Shown here: piece after piece, positions 35,226-49,580 of the stretch | How the letters are laid out: each line of letters opens with the position of its first letter | Numbering within the stretch: the first letter of the stretch is position 1 | DNA from: Brassica napus | Taxonomy: Eukaryota > Streptophyta > Magnoliopsida > Brassicales > Brassicaceae | DNA: 64,000 nucleotides | NCBI RefSeq assembly: GCF_020379485.1 | Contig: NC_063446.1 | Coordinates: 13,005,597 to 13,069,596 of the forward strand | Direction of reading: 5' to 3' | Notes under the pieces: generated by a model | Seen by the model: the letters and a program-made list of their open reading frames with translations, nothing else | Database searches by the model: none | Told to the model about the DNA's origin: nothing | Program-made: the position numbers and the translations under genes

Positions 35226-37079
35226 ATGAAGTCTGGTTTCTCCGCCGATGATTCAACCGATTCTTTCTGGCCGCCACCACCGCCGTCTCCGCCTCTATCT
35301 CCGGGAGACGGTATGACCAGAAGCCAGTCGGAGTGGGCCTTCCAGATGCTTCTCGAAGAGATATCCTCCGTTCCCGCGGGGAGTTCCATCTCCTCATCTT
35401 CGGCGACGGACAACGCAATCGGACGGTCGTATACCCAGGTTCGATCTGAGTCGTCCGTTTCTCGAACTGAAGAAGCTTCATCTAACGTCGTGGAGATGCC
35501 AAAGCCGAGTCGTAACGGTGCTCCGTCGTGGTCTGTTGAGGAGATGGATCCTAACTACTACCAAGCGATTCTCAAGAGCAAGCTTGAACTCGCCTGCGCT
35601 GCCGTTGCGCTTCGTGTTCGTCTTTTGTCAATCTCTTACGTTTTTGTACAGAAAGAGAAGATCTTTTTTTTTTGATACGGCGGTTTGGTTGTTTGGTTTT
35701 ATGCCAGGTGTCTACTACTGTGACCCCGGAAGATTCGAGTGCTTCGTCTGGTAATCAAAATCAGGTTTCTCCGGTTGGATCTCAAACTCAAGGTTCGTTC
35801 CCCTTGTTGGCTTCCTCTGTTTATTTGATTAGGCGATAGTGACTCACTGATATAACCATTTAAAGTCCATATTGCACTTTAGTGTAGTCTTCAGTACTGT
35901 TTTTTTTTTTTTTTTTTTCATTTTTACATCTTGTTTCATTGTGCTATGTTGTATGAGTTTTTAGATTCTTCACAGCCAATAACTACACTCATTCTGCTAG
36001 ATCCTTCTTTTTGTTTTTATTTTTTTCCCTTTTACATGAAAAATGGATCCTTTTATACATTGTAAGGTTATGCCGTGGCACAAATGTCGCCTGCTGTTTC
36101 ATCTGTCAGTGATGCTCCCTCATTAGACACACAGAGACAACGAGATATTCAGTCCAGGCTAGCTAACAGTGGTTCAGATGATTCTGATGACGAAGATCCT
36201 GATGGAGAGACTGTAACAACAGTGAATGATGATCCTACCGATGTTAAGCGTGCTAGGAGGTACTTATCTTCTACTATTCACAGGAAGCTTTCTATCTCTT
36301 GTTTAGTTGTTAGTGCTGTCCTGACTTTAGTTTTGCTAAATATTCACAGGATGCTTTCAAACCGAGAATCCGCTAGGCGCTCTAGAAGAAGAAAGCAAGA
36401 GCAAATGAGTGAATTTGATTCACAGGTGTGTCCTGACATTGCAACAGTTACTCATGCATGAAAGAAGTAAACCAAGGATTGACACAAACGTTTTACCTTT
36501 TTTGTAGGTTGGCCAATTACGTGGTGAGCATTCAACTATGCTTAAGCGTCTTAGTGAGGTCACTCAGAAGTTTAGCACCGCTGTTGTCGATAACAGAATC
36601 TTAAAAGCTGATATCGAAACATTGAGAACAAAGGTACATATACATTTTGCTCTTTTATCTTCTGCAAGCCTTTCAAGTTTATGATCCTCAGTTCTTTCTT
36701 AAGAGAGATTATTTGCTCTGATAACACTTATTAACTTGTGTAGGTGAAGATGGCAGAGGACACTGTGAAAAGAGTGACAGGGATGAACCCTAGGCTTTTG
36801 GCAAAACCATACAGCATACCATTCGATAGGACACTGATGGGTTCTTCACAGCCAAACTTGAATCAAACCGACATGATTCCAAATCAAATATCAGAGGACA
36901 ACAGTTTTGCAAGCAACTCGGTTGTTACTTTGGAATCCGGTTGCAATGCTTTTGAAGCCACAAGCTGGATTTGTGATAAGGTAAATAGGAACAACTGTTT
37001 TTGGTTACAGTTTACTATGTTCAAGATTGTTTGATGCTCATTGGTTTTGTAATTTGACGACTTACAGGATGCACCTTGA
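35226..37079 (+). CDS. Group C bZIP transcription factor (BZO2H/bZIP25-like, 372 aa)
   Basis: Exons: 35226-35615, 35708-35792, 36067-36259, 36350-36425, 36508-36633, 36744-36980, 37068-37079, one open frame with GT-AG introns, ending in DAP-stop. The N-terminus is acidic/Pro-rich ([33 protein letters not shown]). The basic region [15 protein letters not shown] is followed by a leucine-zipper-type helix ([46 protein letters not shown]). These features and [18 protein letters not shown] place it in plant group C (Opaque2-like), closest in memory to AtbZIP25/BZO2H4. Such factors bind ACGT and Opaque2-like sites in nuclear promoters, often as heterodimers with group S1 bZIPs. The C-terminus is shorter than I recall for AtbZIP25. 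I do not recall a bZIP between the flanking orthologs in Arabidopsis. Confidence 0.9.
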
Positions 37080-38594
37080 AGAAATGTGGTGGAGCCTAAA
37101 GGTGTGTCCTTAAATGATCGTTGGACAATTTAATTATTGGAGACAAGATCTTATGGAACAAGAAAAACTTTTTTATGTGTATCAAATGTTGTGTAGCCTT
37201 TTTATTTTTTTACTTTAGTTATGACTTATTAGCATGACAAGCCTGATCTATGTTACTTTGTCTAGACTTTACTGCTTTCGCCATCAGACACCTTCAAACC
37301 ACTCTCTTGGTTAGGGGGTGTGACTCAAAAGGACTCCAAACATATCTTGGTTATTCAAATCTTGGCCCATCGGTTGGACCCGACCCCATAATCCAAAACG
37401 AGCTCTTAAGTCTGGGGATGAAGATATTTCTTATGAGATCAGCTTGTGGTCTCAGGAAATGATCTTATAGCAAATGAGCAGTGGAAACACATTATGGATC
37501 AGTGAATATACGGTGCAATGATCCATTCTTAGTGTTAACTGTCTAGCAAGTTAGGACCAATCTCACGAGAAAATGACCTTATAAAATCTCCTCAAGAATA
37601 GGTTAGATTACATCTAGCTTTTGACACAGTTTAACACACTCATAACTGTGATAGTAGTATTTGACTCTTTTTTGCATGATACATTTGTAAACAAAGTTTC
37701 CAAATTTTAAGAAGGATAAAATCATAGATGTTAAACTATAATATTTTGAAATGCAACACACAAGGAAACATATTATTTTGTAAAACTCAAAAGTTATATA
37801 ATATTTTGAAATATAAATTTAATAACCAAAAAAAAAAACATAATACCGTAGTATCCAAAAAATATCTTATATCGATAAAATTTACTAAAATAATATGATA
37901 TAAGTTACTATATATATAATTTACTAAAACAATAATGCTATATTATTTAAACATAACAATGTATTTACTTATAAAATCTCACGAAATACTAAAATGATAG
38001 ATGTTAAATTATATTTTTTTAAAGCATGGAAATATAAATTATCCTAAACATATATCATTTCTATAGAATAACTAAATAAAATATTGTCTCCAAACTGTAG
38101 AAATTAATGAGATTTTCTATTTGATTAATTTAGTTTAACTAATTCAAAAATATATTAGTAAGTCATAATAATTAATAAAAAGGTAAAATATACAAAGCAA
38201 ATTAATGTATACTAATAATTTTAAATAATAAACATAAACAATAAATTATAGAGTTACGTGATATATAATGCTAAAATATAAATTATATATCTAAAATGTT
38301 TATGATAATGTTAAAGTTATATATTTATTAAATGAAAAAAATAGATCAAACTCTAGTGCGATATTAAAAAAAAGAATCCCACGTGATGGAAATAGTAATC
38401 TTTTTTTTTATTATCTTTGTTATTAACAGTTTAATAAATAATCTTGCTGTTTATTGGCATAAACTAAACTCAAGTGAATGTCTTGTTAATATTAACAGAT
38501 TACATCATTCAATCATGTAAACAACACTGTCTTAACAGCATCCGCCCAAATCTCTGGCGACTTCTCTAAAGCTCATTCCCAATATCAAAGTAAA
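37080..38594. other. bZIP 3' flank and AT-rich intergenic DNA
   Basis: After the 3' UTR, 37250-37560 has moderate GC but no recognisable frame. 37640-38400 is very AT-rich and probably decayed repeat. No terminus could be defined. Confidence 0.4.
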
Positions 38595-39787
38595 ATGGCG
38601 AATACGACTACGAGCCCCGACGGAGATGGCGGAGAAAGCGGCGGTTCGGTTAGGGAGCATGACAGATACCTACCAATAGCGAATATAAGCAGGATCATGA
38701 AGAGGGCGTTGCCTCCCAACGGAAAGATTGGGAAAGATGCTAAAGACACTGTCCAAGAATGCGTCTCTGAGTTCATCAGCTTCATCACCAGCGAGTATGT
38801 TGTTTGCTGCTTCTCTTTAGTTTTTTTTTTTTTTCTTGGAATTTAGATTCTGATTTATTTAGCTTAGAAAGTCTTTAACTTTATATCTGAATTTCGAATT
38901 TATTCTTGCTTTCAACCATCTTAGTCACATGTGGAAGTAGTAGCGCTTCTTGATCTTGGAACAAGATGAATCTGTTTGTTTTGTGTTGTTTCTCCTTTTT
39001 GTTCCTTTTTAAGACATAAAGTATGGTTTTTTGATCAGGACATGAGAATATGAGATACACATCATGTATTTCGTTCTAGATAAGCTTTGGGACTGTAGCT
39101 GCTTTCTACCATCTGAAGTTTTTAGCTTCAAAAAACTGCGCTACAGACTCTTTTGCTGGTCTTATACTTTGATTAACTGGACTGTAATCAGAAATTGATT
39201 GTTTTCTGTTTTTTTTTTTTTTAAATCTCAAACGGCGGCTTTGAATTTCTTTTCTGCTTAATCAGGGCAAGTGATAAGTGCCAGAAAGAGAAAAGGAAAA
39301 CTGTGAATGGTGAGGATTTGCTGTGGGCAATGTCAACATTAGGATTTGAAGATTACTTGGAACCCTTAAAGGTGTACCTTGCGAGGTACAGAGAGGTAAG
39401 TTACATTTCACTTCTGCTTTTAAGCTCTTGCTACGTGAGACTGATTCTGTCTTTTCATTTACCTGTGTATGTTGCTGAAACAATCCTTCTGTTGCAGTTG
39501 GGAGGTAATAAAAATCCCATACGCCATCATTTCCACATTTTTATTTTACCCCTCCGAGAGTTTCTATGTAAGAAATTGCTCATTGGTGGTTTACATTTAT
39601 GACAGGGGGATAATAAGGGCTCAGGAAAGAGCGGGGATAGTAACAACAGAGATGCAGCTGGGGGTGTTTCCGGTGAAGAGTTGCCGGTAGTATAGAGCCC
39701 AATGCTACAACCTTTCTGTATGTTTCTTAATTTGTATTAGTGTTATTAGCTCTGACTTGGTCATCTTTGATTACACAGAGCTGGTGA
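38595..39787 (+). CDS. NF-YB1: NF-Y subunit B1 (CCAAT-binding, LEC1-unlike HAP3)
   Basis: Exons: 38595-38794, 39266-39395, 39606-39686 and 39779-39787, giving 139 aa that end SGEELPSW. The protein has the NF-YB histone-fold: [70 protein letters not shown]. It pairs with NF-YC, then NF-YA, to bind CCAAT boxes in the nucleus. Sequence and neighbours match At2g38880. In Arabidopsis the protein I remember has two extra residues (LE) after YRE. Here the corresponding candidate microexon at 39498-39504 is TTGGGAG (7 nt, flanked by CAG and GTAATA) and its inclusion would create an early stop, so I left it out. The last splice (TTGCCG/gtagta to ACAG/AGCTGG) restores the family's PSW end; without it the protein would end ELPVV. 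Confidence 0.92.
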
Positions 39788-40845
39788 GGCGAGAAGTTGC
39801 AAGTGAACTCTCTAGAGATAAAGAACAACATCAAAATGATCAAGTAATTCCTCTGTCTATCTATCACACCCGGCTTGTGTACACCAAATGAAGAGCATAG
39901 TAGTAATCTGTATGCATCTAGGTTCTATATCCAACCGCTTTACAATAAAACACTTTAAACTTACATTTGTATAACCATAAGTCTTAAAAGATTAACTTTA
40001 GACTAACTTACCAATGTAAAATCTGCTGAAGATGTTGGTGCTTGATTGTTATTATTGTTTTATGAAGTATAGTTTTAGCTGGAATCTTATCCCACAACGC
40101 CCTAATCAATGCTTCTCGCCTTTAGAGCAATTTTGTCTAGCGTGGAGTTCTCTAAAATATGTGCAGGGGATATTAGAGATCAATGATTTGCCATTAGATT
40201 TGAGCTGGTCGACTACTTCTATTTAGAGATTCTATTTCGGGTTTATTGTCAGTTTCGGTTATGTGATCATTTGAGAACTTTGGTTATCTGTTTCCGGTTT
40301 AGTTGGTTGTAGTTGAAGATATATGAGAAGTATTTGAAAGAAGAAAAAGTTTCTCCACAATCATCTATCATCTCTTAACTTCGTTTAGTGGATTTCAAAA
40401 ACTGAATGGTAACGCCATAATGTACAAGATCTCATGACCGACTGTTACAACTATTATGTTTTTTTTCTCTCTCGTCTTTGTAACCAGTGTTATAGAAATT
40501 TAATACTATCCATATACACTTTTCATTATCAAACTATGGATTAGAAACAATTTACTGGATCTACATTTCTTACATATACAACTGAACTTTGTTTCATCGT
40601 AATATCGACTATGCACCAACCAAAGTTAACAAATGTTTCTTAGTAAAAAAATCGGTCTACATAAAGAATAACATTTAAGGCAGTTGATTTGAAAAAGTTT
40701 CTGGAGAGTAAATGGAATGCTTAAATCACGCAACCATTTTCAAATTTGTAGCTCCTTTAAATTCTCTCATATGGTAAGGCCTCTTTGTTACTTTTATCAG
40801 TTTCCAATTTCTGTTCTTCAAAAAATCAAGAATCTCAAAAGCACA
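39788..40845. other. Intergenic region between NF-YB1 and the next gene
   Basis: About 1 kb of 3' UTR and presumed promoter. No exon pattern or repeat terminus recognised. Confidence 0.4.
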
Positions 40846-42427
40846 ATGGATTCTCAAGAAGCAGGTTCATCATTGACTACTACACTCATTTGTTTTTCTC
40901 CTATCTAAAATCTCTTTTTTCATAAGCTGACCATGTTTTTGAAATATTCTCTCTCACTTTGCATTAGCAGCAAGAGAAAAGGTTGATTTAGCGCAGCCGG
41001 TAAGGGATAAAGAGAGTGAATGGAATCATCGGAGAAGCTTGGCATGGGACTCAGCCTTCTTCACTACCCCTGGTTTCTTCTCAATCTCCTTAATGACTAA
41101 TTGTGAAATTCAAGAACCTCAAGAAACACAATAGTTTATACGATGCCAACGATTTTTGCAACCTTTTTTTTGTTTTGTTGTAGGAGTATTGGATCATGAA
41201 GAGTTGTTTGGGAGCTTAAAACTTGGTGAGAATGAGATTGACGTAAATCAGAAGGAGGACTCCATCAAGAAGTCACTTCTTCCATGTGTTTCTTCTGACA
41301 TCGCTACTCGTCCAAGTTTTGCATGGGACCATGCTTTTTTAACCGAGCCAGGTCTCACATTTTCAAAACGTTACTTCACTCTTTTTGTAAACGTTCATCA
41401 CATTTTTTTGAAAAATAATTAGTACAGTTTTGCTATTGGATCATCAAACACTATATATATTTATTAGCAAAACCAAACAGACCAAATGTATTTAGCATAT
41501 TTATATATTGAAAACTGACATTGGCTAAATTTGATAAGGTGTTCTTGACTCTGAGGAATTGTCGCTGGTGAACAATGGTTTCACTAGTAACACACAGCCT
41601 CGTAACTCTGCTGATTCCATGACTACAACAACTGAAGGAAGCAGATTCTCTGTCTCGAGCATTGAGCTTGATCTGTTTAACGACCTGAGAGCCTCGAGTA
41701 ATGTGAAGGAGACGAGAGCTCAAGAGATCCAACGCAAGTTACCAGATGGTAACAAGGTAAAAAGGAACAAACTCACCTTTTTGTTTCTTCTTCTCGGTGT
41801 GCTTTCATCTGAATTTAACATGTCTGTTCCTGTTTGTCAAGAGGACTAAATGGTATAAACTGAAAAATCAACGATTGAGTCTCATTCCTCAACCAAAAGC
41901 GTATACTCCTTCTTCATCGTCATTGTCATCTTCAGTCTCCGAATCTTTTACTCCTCGTCAAGCTAAACCCGAGAAGAAAGTTGTTGCAAGTGAACTTGGT
42001 GAGAACATGATCCATTTTTCCTTTGTTCTCTTCAAGAGGAGAAAAATCAATGTTCTTAAAAATTTAACATCTTCTTGTTTTTGTGTGAAGGGAATAAGGG
42101 ATCAAAATCTATCATACGATCATCTTATTCTGGATATAAAGGGAAGGATTTGACATCGTCATCCTCTGGTCTGAGGTTACCCTTGCCAAAGATGGGTTTC
42201 TTCGACTCGGTATGCTTCCAAAGAAAATCTAGTTTACAAAACTTTTATGTATATGTTGCGGTCGTGAAGAAACGCTATAACTTTTATTACAACAGGAGAA
42301 TGACGGAGACAAAGAAAACAAAGAACCAAATGCTTCTGCAAACAGAAGAAGACACAAGTCGAAACTCGGGACGCTTTATCCACAAGAAACCCCTAACGTT
42401 TTGGGCCAACGCAAGACTCGAAAGTGA
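40846..42427 (+). CDS. Uncharacterised protein with duplicated AWD-AFFT-PGVLD-EEL motif (304 aa), At2g38890-like by position
   Basis: Exons: 40846-40864, 40971-41072, 41184-41351, 41539-41756, 41842-41998, 42091-42209, 42296-42427; 915 nt form a single frame ending TGA. The motif SLAWDSAFFTTPG-VLDHEELFGSL recurs as SFAWDHAFLTEPG-VLDSEELSLV, and in both copies a phase-1 intron splits the Gly codon at the same place. The C-terminal half is Ser- and Lys-rich (SSSSLSSSVSESFTPRQA, RLPLPKMGFFDS, ENDGDKENKEPNAS), basic and low in predicted structure. No enzymatic motif is visible. Position between NF-YB1 and the RCI2-like gene matches At2g38890 as remembered. The ENDGDKENKEP stretch includes a KEN box, which could mark the protein for APC/C degradation (inference). 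Confidence 0.8.
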
Positions 42428-42918
42428 AACGGGCAAAAACGACTATATTTGACTATTGAATCAATGTTTCTTGTTGGATAAGTCGGCTGCTTTTTTTCTT
42501 TGGAAATTTTTTTATATCCACTGCATAGGTATAAGTTGTTGATGAATGGTAATGGATATCTTAATTTATCTTATGATATTTTCTCAATGTTGTATTACAT
42601 TGGGCAGTGGAGGCACATCAAGGCTCTTCTCCTCTTTTACTCTCATTACTTGTACGATCTTCCTTGTTATGCTCCTCAGCATCTTCTCTTGTGTTTACTC
42701 GTTACCAAACCAACAGCATATACTTGGATTTCACTTTGGTCCTTCTCCATACTTCTCAAGTACTTTGAACTTAGGATTTTGGTGATGAATTGTAACTTAA
42801 TTAAGTCGCAAGAATTGGGTCACCGTAGAGACAGAAAATACAATAGCACACATTAAGCACATGACCGCTATATTTGTGGTTCTTAAGCTTCTATAGCAAA
42901 AGTACAGTATAGTGAAGT

Positions 42919-42962
42919 AGAGAATGCAACTGGCTATTTTTGACTAGCCAATTGCATTCTCT
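42919..42962. other. 18-bp inverted repeat between convergent genes
   Basis: AGAGAATGCAACTGGCTA (42919-42936) and TAGCCAATTGCATTCTCT (42945-42962) are inverted with one mismatch around an 8-nt loop. It lies about 500 bp after the 40846 gene and about 200 bp past the 3' end of the RCI2-like gene, so either 3' UTR could fold into it. Confidence 0.75.
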
Positions 42963-43168
42963 CCGAAGCTCATAGCAGTATATATTTTGCAAACCCTAAG
43001 TGAGAGGATAATCAAACCTATCAAAATTAAGCAAAAAACAAAAGAGAAAGCAAAAAAATATATATTATTTTATTATTTTAGCCAGAAAAGTTTTTATTGC
43101 GAGAGCGATGAGAAAGAGCAACGGCTTAACTCAGATGAAACTTTACAAGAAGATAATTAATTTGATGA

Positions 43169-43416
43169 TCATCCCACAAGAACGTAGATAGCATAGATGA
43201 TCCCAGGGATGTAACCCAACAAAGTCAACAACAAACATATCCAAAACTCTACCTGCATTCATGAGATCTAACAATTAAATTACGAGACAAGAAAGTAAGT
43301 AATTAATCTAATGATGTATTTAGATTAGTGCTTACCCCACAACCATATCGGAGGAAAACGCCGACTGGAGGCAGAAGAATCGCCAGAATCACTTCCAGGA
43401 AAGTCTCTGAACCCAT
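43169..43416 (-). CDS. RCI2/PMP3 family low-temperature and salt-responsive peptide (54 aa), At2g38905-like
   Basis: Two exons on the minus strand, 43416-43336 and 43252-43169, with a GT-AG phase-0 intron. The protein MGSETFLEVILAILLPPVGV...FLRYGCG / VEFWICLLLTLLGYIPGI...IYAIYVLVG has the PMP3 signature (LPPVGVFL, GYIPGIIYA) and two hydrophobic segments that nearly fill the 54 residues. The family sits in the plasma membrane and affects membrane potential and Na+ tolerance under cold, salt and dehydration. Full length compared with Arabidopsis members. It is convergent with the 40846 gene. No cold-responsive element was searched exhaustively upstream. Confidence 0.95.
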
Positions 43417-44168
43417 TTTGTTTTGGACTATTGAAGAAGAGAAAGAGAAGAGTTGATTAGGGAAGAAGTGAAAGTGGTGAGTGAGTTATGAAGAAAAACT
43501 ATAGCTGGGTATTTGACACCTGTAGTTCTTGCAGTGTATCACGTACCACGTGTGGATGTTTTAGAGATGCACTCATTAACAATGTGGCCTATATATGTGT
43601 TGCGACTTTTTCCAAGTAGAAAGATAGAATATGTCAAATATCTGTTTACTTTTTTTTTTGGTCAATATATCTGTTTACTTCATAACTGTTTTTACTACTT
43701 CGAAGGGATCTTCTTAAAGAATATTATTATTTTCAGTGTCAGAAACAAGAGGAGATATTGATGAATTGATGTTTTTGATAACTACGGCTGGATGGTATTT
43801 TGCTAATGCTTACATCGAGTCTGTTAGTTATTATCCATTTCAATTTGTAAAATAAGTTTTGATAAATTAGAAAACAATTTGGAAACCTATACTTATGTAT
43901 ATTACCTCGTAGTATCAAAAATACCACATTTTATTTGCGTCTGACAAAAGCATGCAACAACAACAAAAATCTACAACATATGTACAGTAATTTCATAGTA
44001 GCAGACTGAACATTTTACATGCAAGATTCTATAGAGTAGTTTTACTTTGACCTACTAAGAATATAACACAGAAAATGAATATGAAACCTCTATGATCAAG
44101 CATAATTATCAAATGTACATAATTTAATTAGAAAAAATGGTGGAAATTGAGGTGCTTGTTTTGTTTCT
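43417..44168. other. Spacer between RCI2-like and CPK20 genes
   Basis: It holds the RCI2-like promoter and the CPK20 3' UTR. Nothing else recognised. Confidence 0.4.
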
Positions 44169-46680
<2,512 letters not shown>

Positions 46681-47777
46681 TGAAACCCTAGTTTTGCTTT
46701 TCCTTCTGTTTGTTTCTATCTTTCTCTCTTACCTTCTCGCGATCACCGTTTCTCTCCGGCACAAAGCACTCATCAACGCATCCATCGAGTTCTTGATGTG
46801 TCTTAAAATCAACACGGGGCAAATGAAAGAAACGTGAGATGAACACAACCTACCAATATGGGAACAGAGTTGATATTCTCGCTTATGCATGCAGTTTCTC
46901 CTTCTACGACACGCCGGAAGCTGAATTCTTGATGAGAAATTTTGTGGAATTTCTTGAATTTGGTGGAATGGTTTTGCTTCCGAGAAAATCTCATGAGCTG
47001 ATGCTGATCAAAGGAGGAGGGGAAAATAAAATGAGAGTAAGGATGATGAACAATTAGTGGTCATAATTTCCAAAAAAAAAAGCAATTAGTGGTCGTAGCA
47101 TGGCCGTACGTCTATTATAAACAACTTTTGGAGACTTGTATTTTGTTTCCTTGTTATAAAAATGAAATGAATTGGGCGTTGTCTATGTTTTATTCATATT
47201 TTGCTCGATCAATACATAAATATGGACAAGTATATATATAGTCTATGTTGCATAGATGTATTTTGTAGTCTTAGGTTGCATATCATGTATTTGTATAGTT
47301 TTGTCTCAGATGGTATGAGAAAACAAAAGCAATTGGCAAAAAAAAAGAAGAAACAATTGGCAAATAATACATAACGAAAGAAGACTAAAAAAAATTAGGA
47401 TGTGTGGCTGTGTGAATAGTCACATTATGGATTTATGTTTATTAGAGGCTACGCCCGGATTTTTTCTATACGTAAATATAATTCTATCATTCTATCATCA
47501 TCAGCGGCGGAGCCACATGGTTTTTGTAAAAAAAAAATCTACTTGTATACTGAAGAAAAAAATTGAGAAAATGCTATAAATTTAGCTTAATGACCCATGT
47601 AATAATGTTTATTATGAAATCGACCCTAGTGAAAGATTAAGCTGATTCCCCACTGATCATCGTATTAAATATATTTAGATTGATTATAGATATAAAACTA
47701 TTAGACAAATTTAAACTTATCTTCTTTTGTATTGTTTTACTTAACAGTTGATATGAAATTAAATTTTATTATCTTTG

Positions 47778-47827
<50 letters not shown>

Positions 47828-48484
47828 AATGGTGAAGAGGTTGAATAAATAATTAATTAAACCATATTTTTTATTCATTTATGCTGTTTGTTTAGGTTTT
47901 TATGAAAAATTTTAAATTTACAAATAACTAAAATTTATTTTTAACTTTTAAATCAGCCAATATCTATTTTCTACTAACAATCAAATGAAGGAGTTCTCTG
48001 AGACATGAGTTACTGACACTGTGCAACCCGCAAACTAATTTTATATGTATATTTTATTAATTTTATATGTATATTTTATTATTTTATTTTTTATGAAAAA
48101 GTGAGTATTTTTTTCCTGTAAAAGTGACTCAACTTTTAGATTATATGCTTATTTAGAATGACTTGCTGGATTAAATGTTAAAATTTGATTGATCTAAAAC
48201 ATCTGAGTTATCGAAAAAGCATTAAATGTTTATATATAAATAACACGATGGGCCATCAGTTCTGTTTTTAAAATAATTGTAACTTTTATTTGTTTTAATT
48301 AATTAATTTCAAAAAAAGATGTCGATTAATACAATCGGTTTTTATTGGGAGTTTATAATTGTTAGCTTCATAAATTTATTTACTTTGCTAATATATTTAT
48401 TCTTTCTTGATAAAGGCCAATCCGAATTGTAAAAATTCATTATGGTAAATCCTTTTGTCTGTCACCATATCATCAATCTCTGAT
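46681..48484. other. CPK20 promoter and AT-rich intergenic DNA
   Basis: 46681-47100 is the presumed CPK20 5' UTR and promoter. Further right is AT-rich DNA including a (TA)n run at about 47783-47829 and a GCGGCGGAGCCACATGG word at 47503, which often marks decayed plant transposons. No gene seen. Confidence 0.45.
47783..47829. repeat. (TA)n microsatellite with one GT interruption
   Basis: About 45 nt of alternating TA. Confidence 0.85.
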
Positions 48485-49505
48485 CCGATGCGTCAACAGA
48501 TTTCAGAAGCACTACTTTTTTGGGAAGAAAGACCAGAGGTTACGAACTTTAGAGTCTTGTCTGAGTTTGATCCATTGATTCCTGGACTAAAATAGAACTG
48601 TCTGTCTTCTTCCACAGAGGTCATCAGTCTCGATACCAGCTTAAAGTGATTAGCTTCCATGGATTTATGCTTACATGGAAACATGGTTCCTTGTTGATCA
48701 GCATGGAATTTATGGATGCTCTCTGCTAATTTTGTTGAGACCTAAATACTATATTTGAGAAGGAAAAAATATTAACTGAAAAAGAGTTATGTATTCACAT
48801 TATGTGCTTTCTTGAACATAAACTTTGAGATCAACATTTGTCTTGGTCTTTCAGGCGAATCAAAATCGGAGCTTTCATCTTCTGTAAACTGATTCTCCTC
48901 CACCCCCATTGCTAATATGTAGTCATGTGTTCTCATCCTCTGCAAGTATTTGAGCATTACTTGTTAAAGAACGAAATCTGAAACATAGTAATTTTGCTAG
49001 CTTTATGGGTAGGAGACTGTAAGAGTTACCTTCCTAATGAGAACCAGATGGAAGAGGAATAGCTACCCATGGCTGCTGAAACATAGGCCGTTAACAAAAC
49101 CAACTTAACCAGTAAGAACACAAAACATTACAAACTTCATAAGGCAAGAGAAATTGCATTAGAGTTCATGAGAAATAAGCAAGTGTGAAGAGCATACGTA
49201 TATTGTAGGAAGAGGCCATCTAGGGAACACTACATGAAGCTTTCTCTTGAGTTCGGTTTCCGTCCCTTTCTTGGCCACAAAACATCTGAAAAATATGGCA
49301 TGGCTGTTCCACATTTTATCATTAGCTGTTGCAACAAAAGCCAATCAATGTTGAACTTGAATGAGCTATAAGTTTCTGTTTTAAGTAGTTGAGAGAAACA
49401 GTACAAACCATGGGCAAGACCAAAACCATTAGAAGTATGAAAGTGGTGTAGTTCCTTTTCCCAATCGCAATTATTGAGCCACTGATTACACCAAACATCC
49501 AAAGA
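48485..49505 (-). pseudogene. Truncated, frameshifted DHHC-type S-acyltransferase (PAT) pseudogene
   Basis: Minus-strand pieces in order: QWLNNC plus, after a one-base frame change, IGKRNYTTFILLMVLVLPM (about 49500-49409); FFRCFVAKKGTETELKRKL...HVVFPRWPLPTIY (about 49345-49197), in a frame different from its own upstream part; LFLFHLVLIRK (49075-49030) preceded by a stop; RMRTHDYILAMGVEENQFTE...SSDFDSPERPRQM (48939-48787). These match the region from the catalytic Cys to the cytosolic tail of plant PATs as I recall them. The DHHC motif is degraded to DVWC, and the N-terminal half is absent. So the enzyme cannot act. An open stretch at 48493-48744 (SMEANHFKLVSRLM...) may be a remote tail or unrelated. 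A hAT-like element lies just upstream. Confidence 0.8.
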
Positions 49506-49580
49506 GTAAGCTTATGGATAAAAAAACAAAACAGCAGAGATTAGATTCATGCGTTAAACCACCAAATCTTACCTTGGAAT

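Noticed and set aside
37250..37462. 70-codon frame with moderate GC after the bZIP gene
   Set aside because: No family resemblance and no splice-site support; may be a transposon remnant but nothing supports a class.
39606..39695. NF-YB1 ending ELPVV at 39695
   Set aside because: A GT at 39687 and an AG before 39779 restore the conserved PSW end, so the read-through end is considered unspliced intron.
46839..47057. 72-codon frame upstream of CPK20 on the opposite strand
   Set aside because: No similarity and no splice partners; lies in the presumed promoter and 5' UTR.
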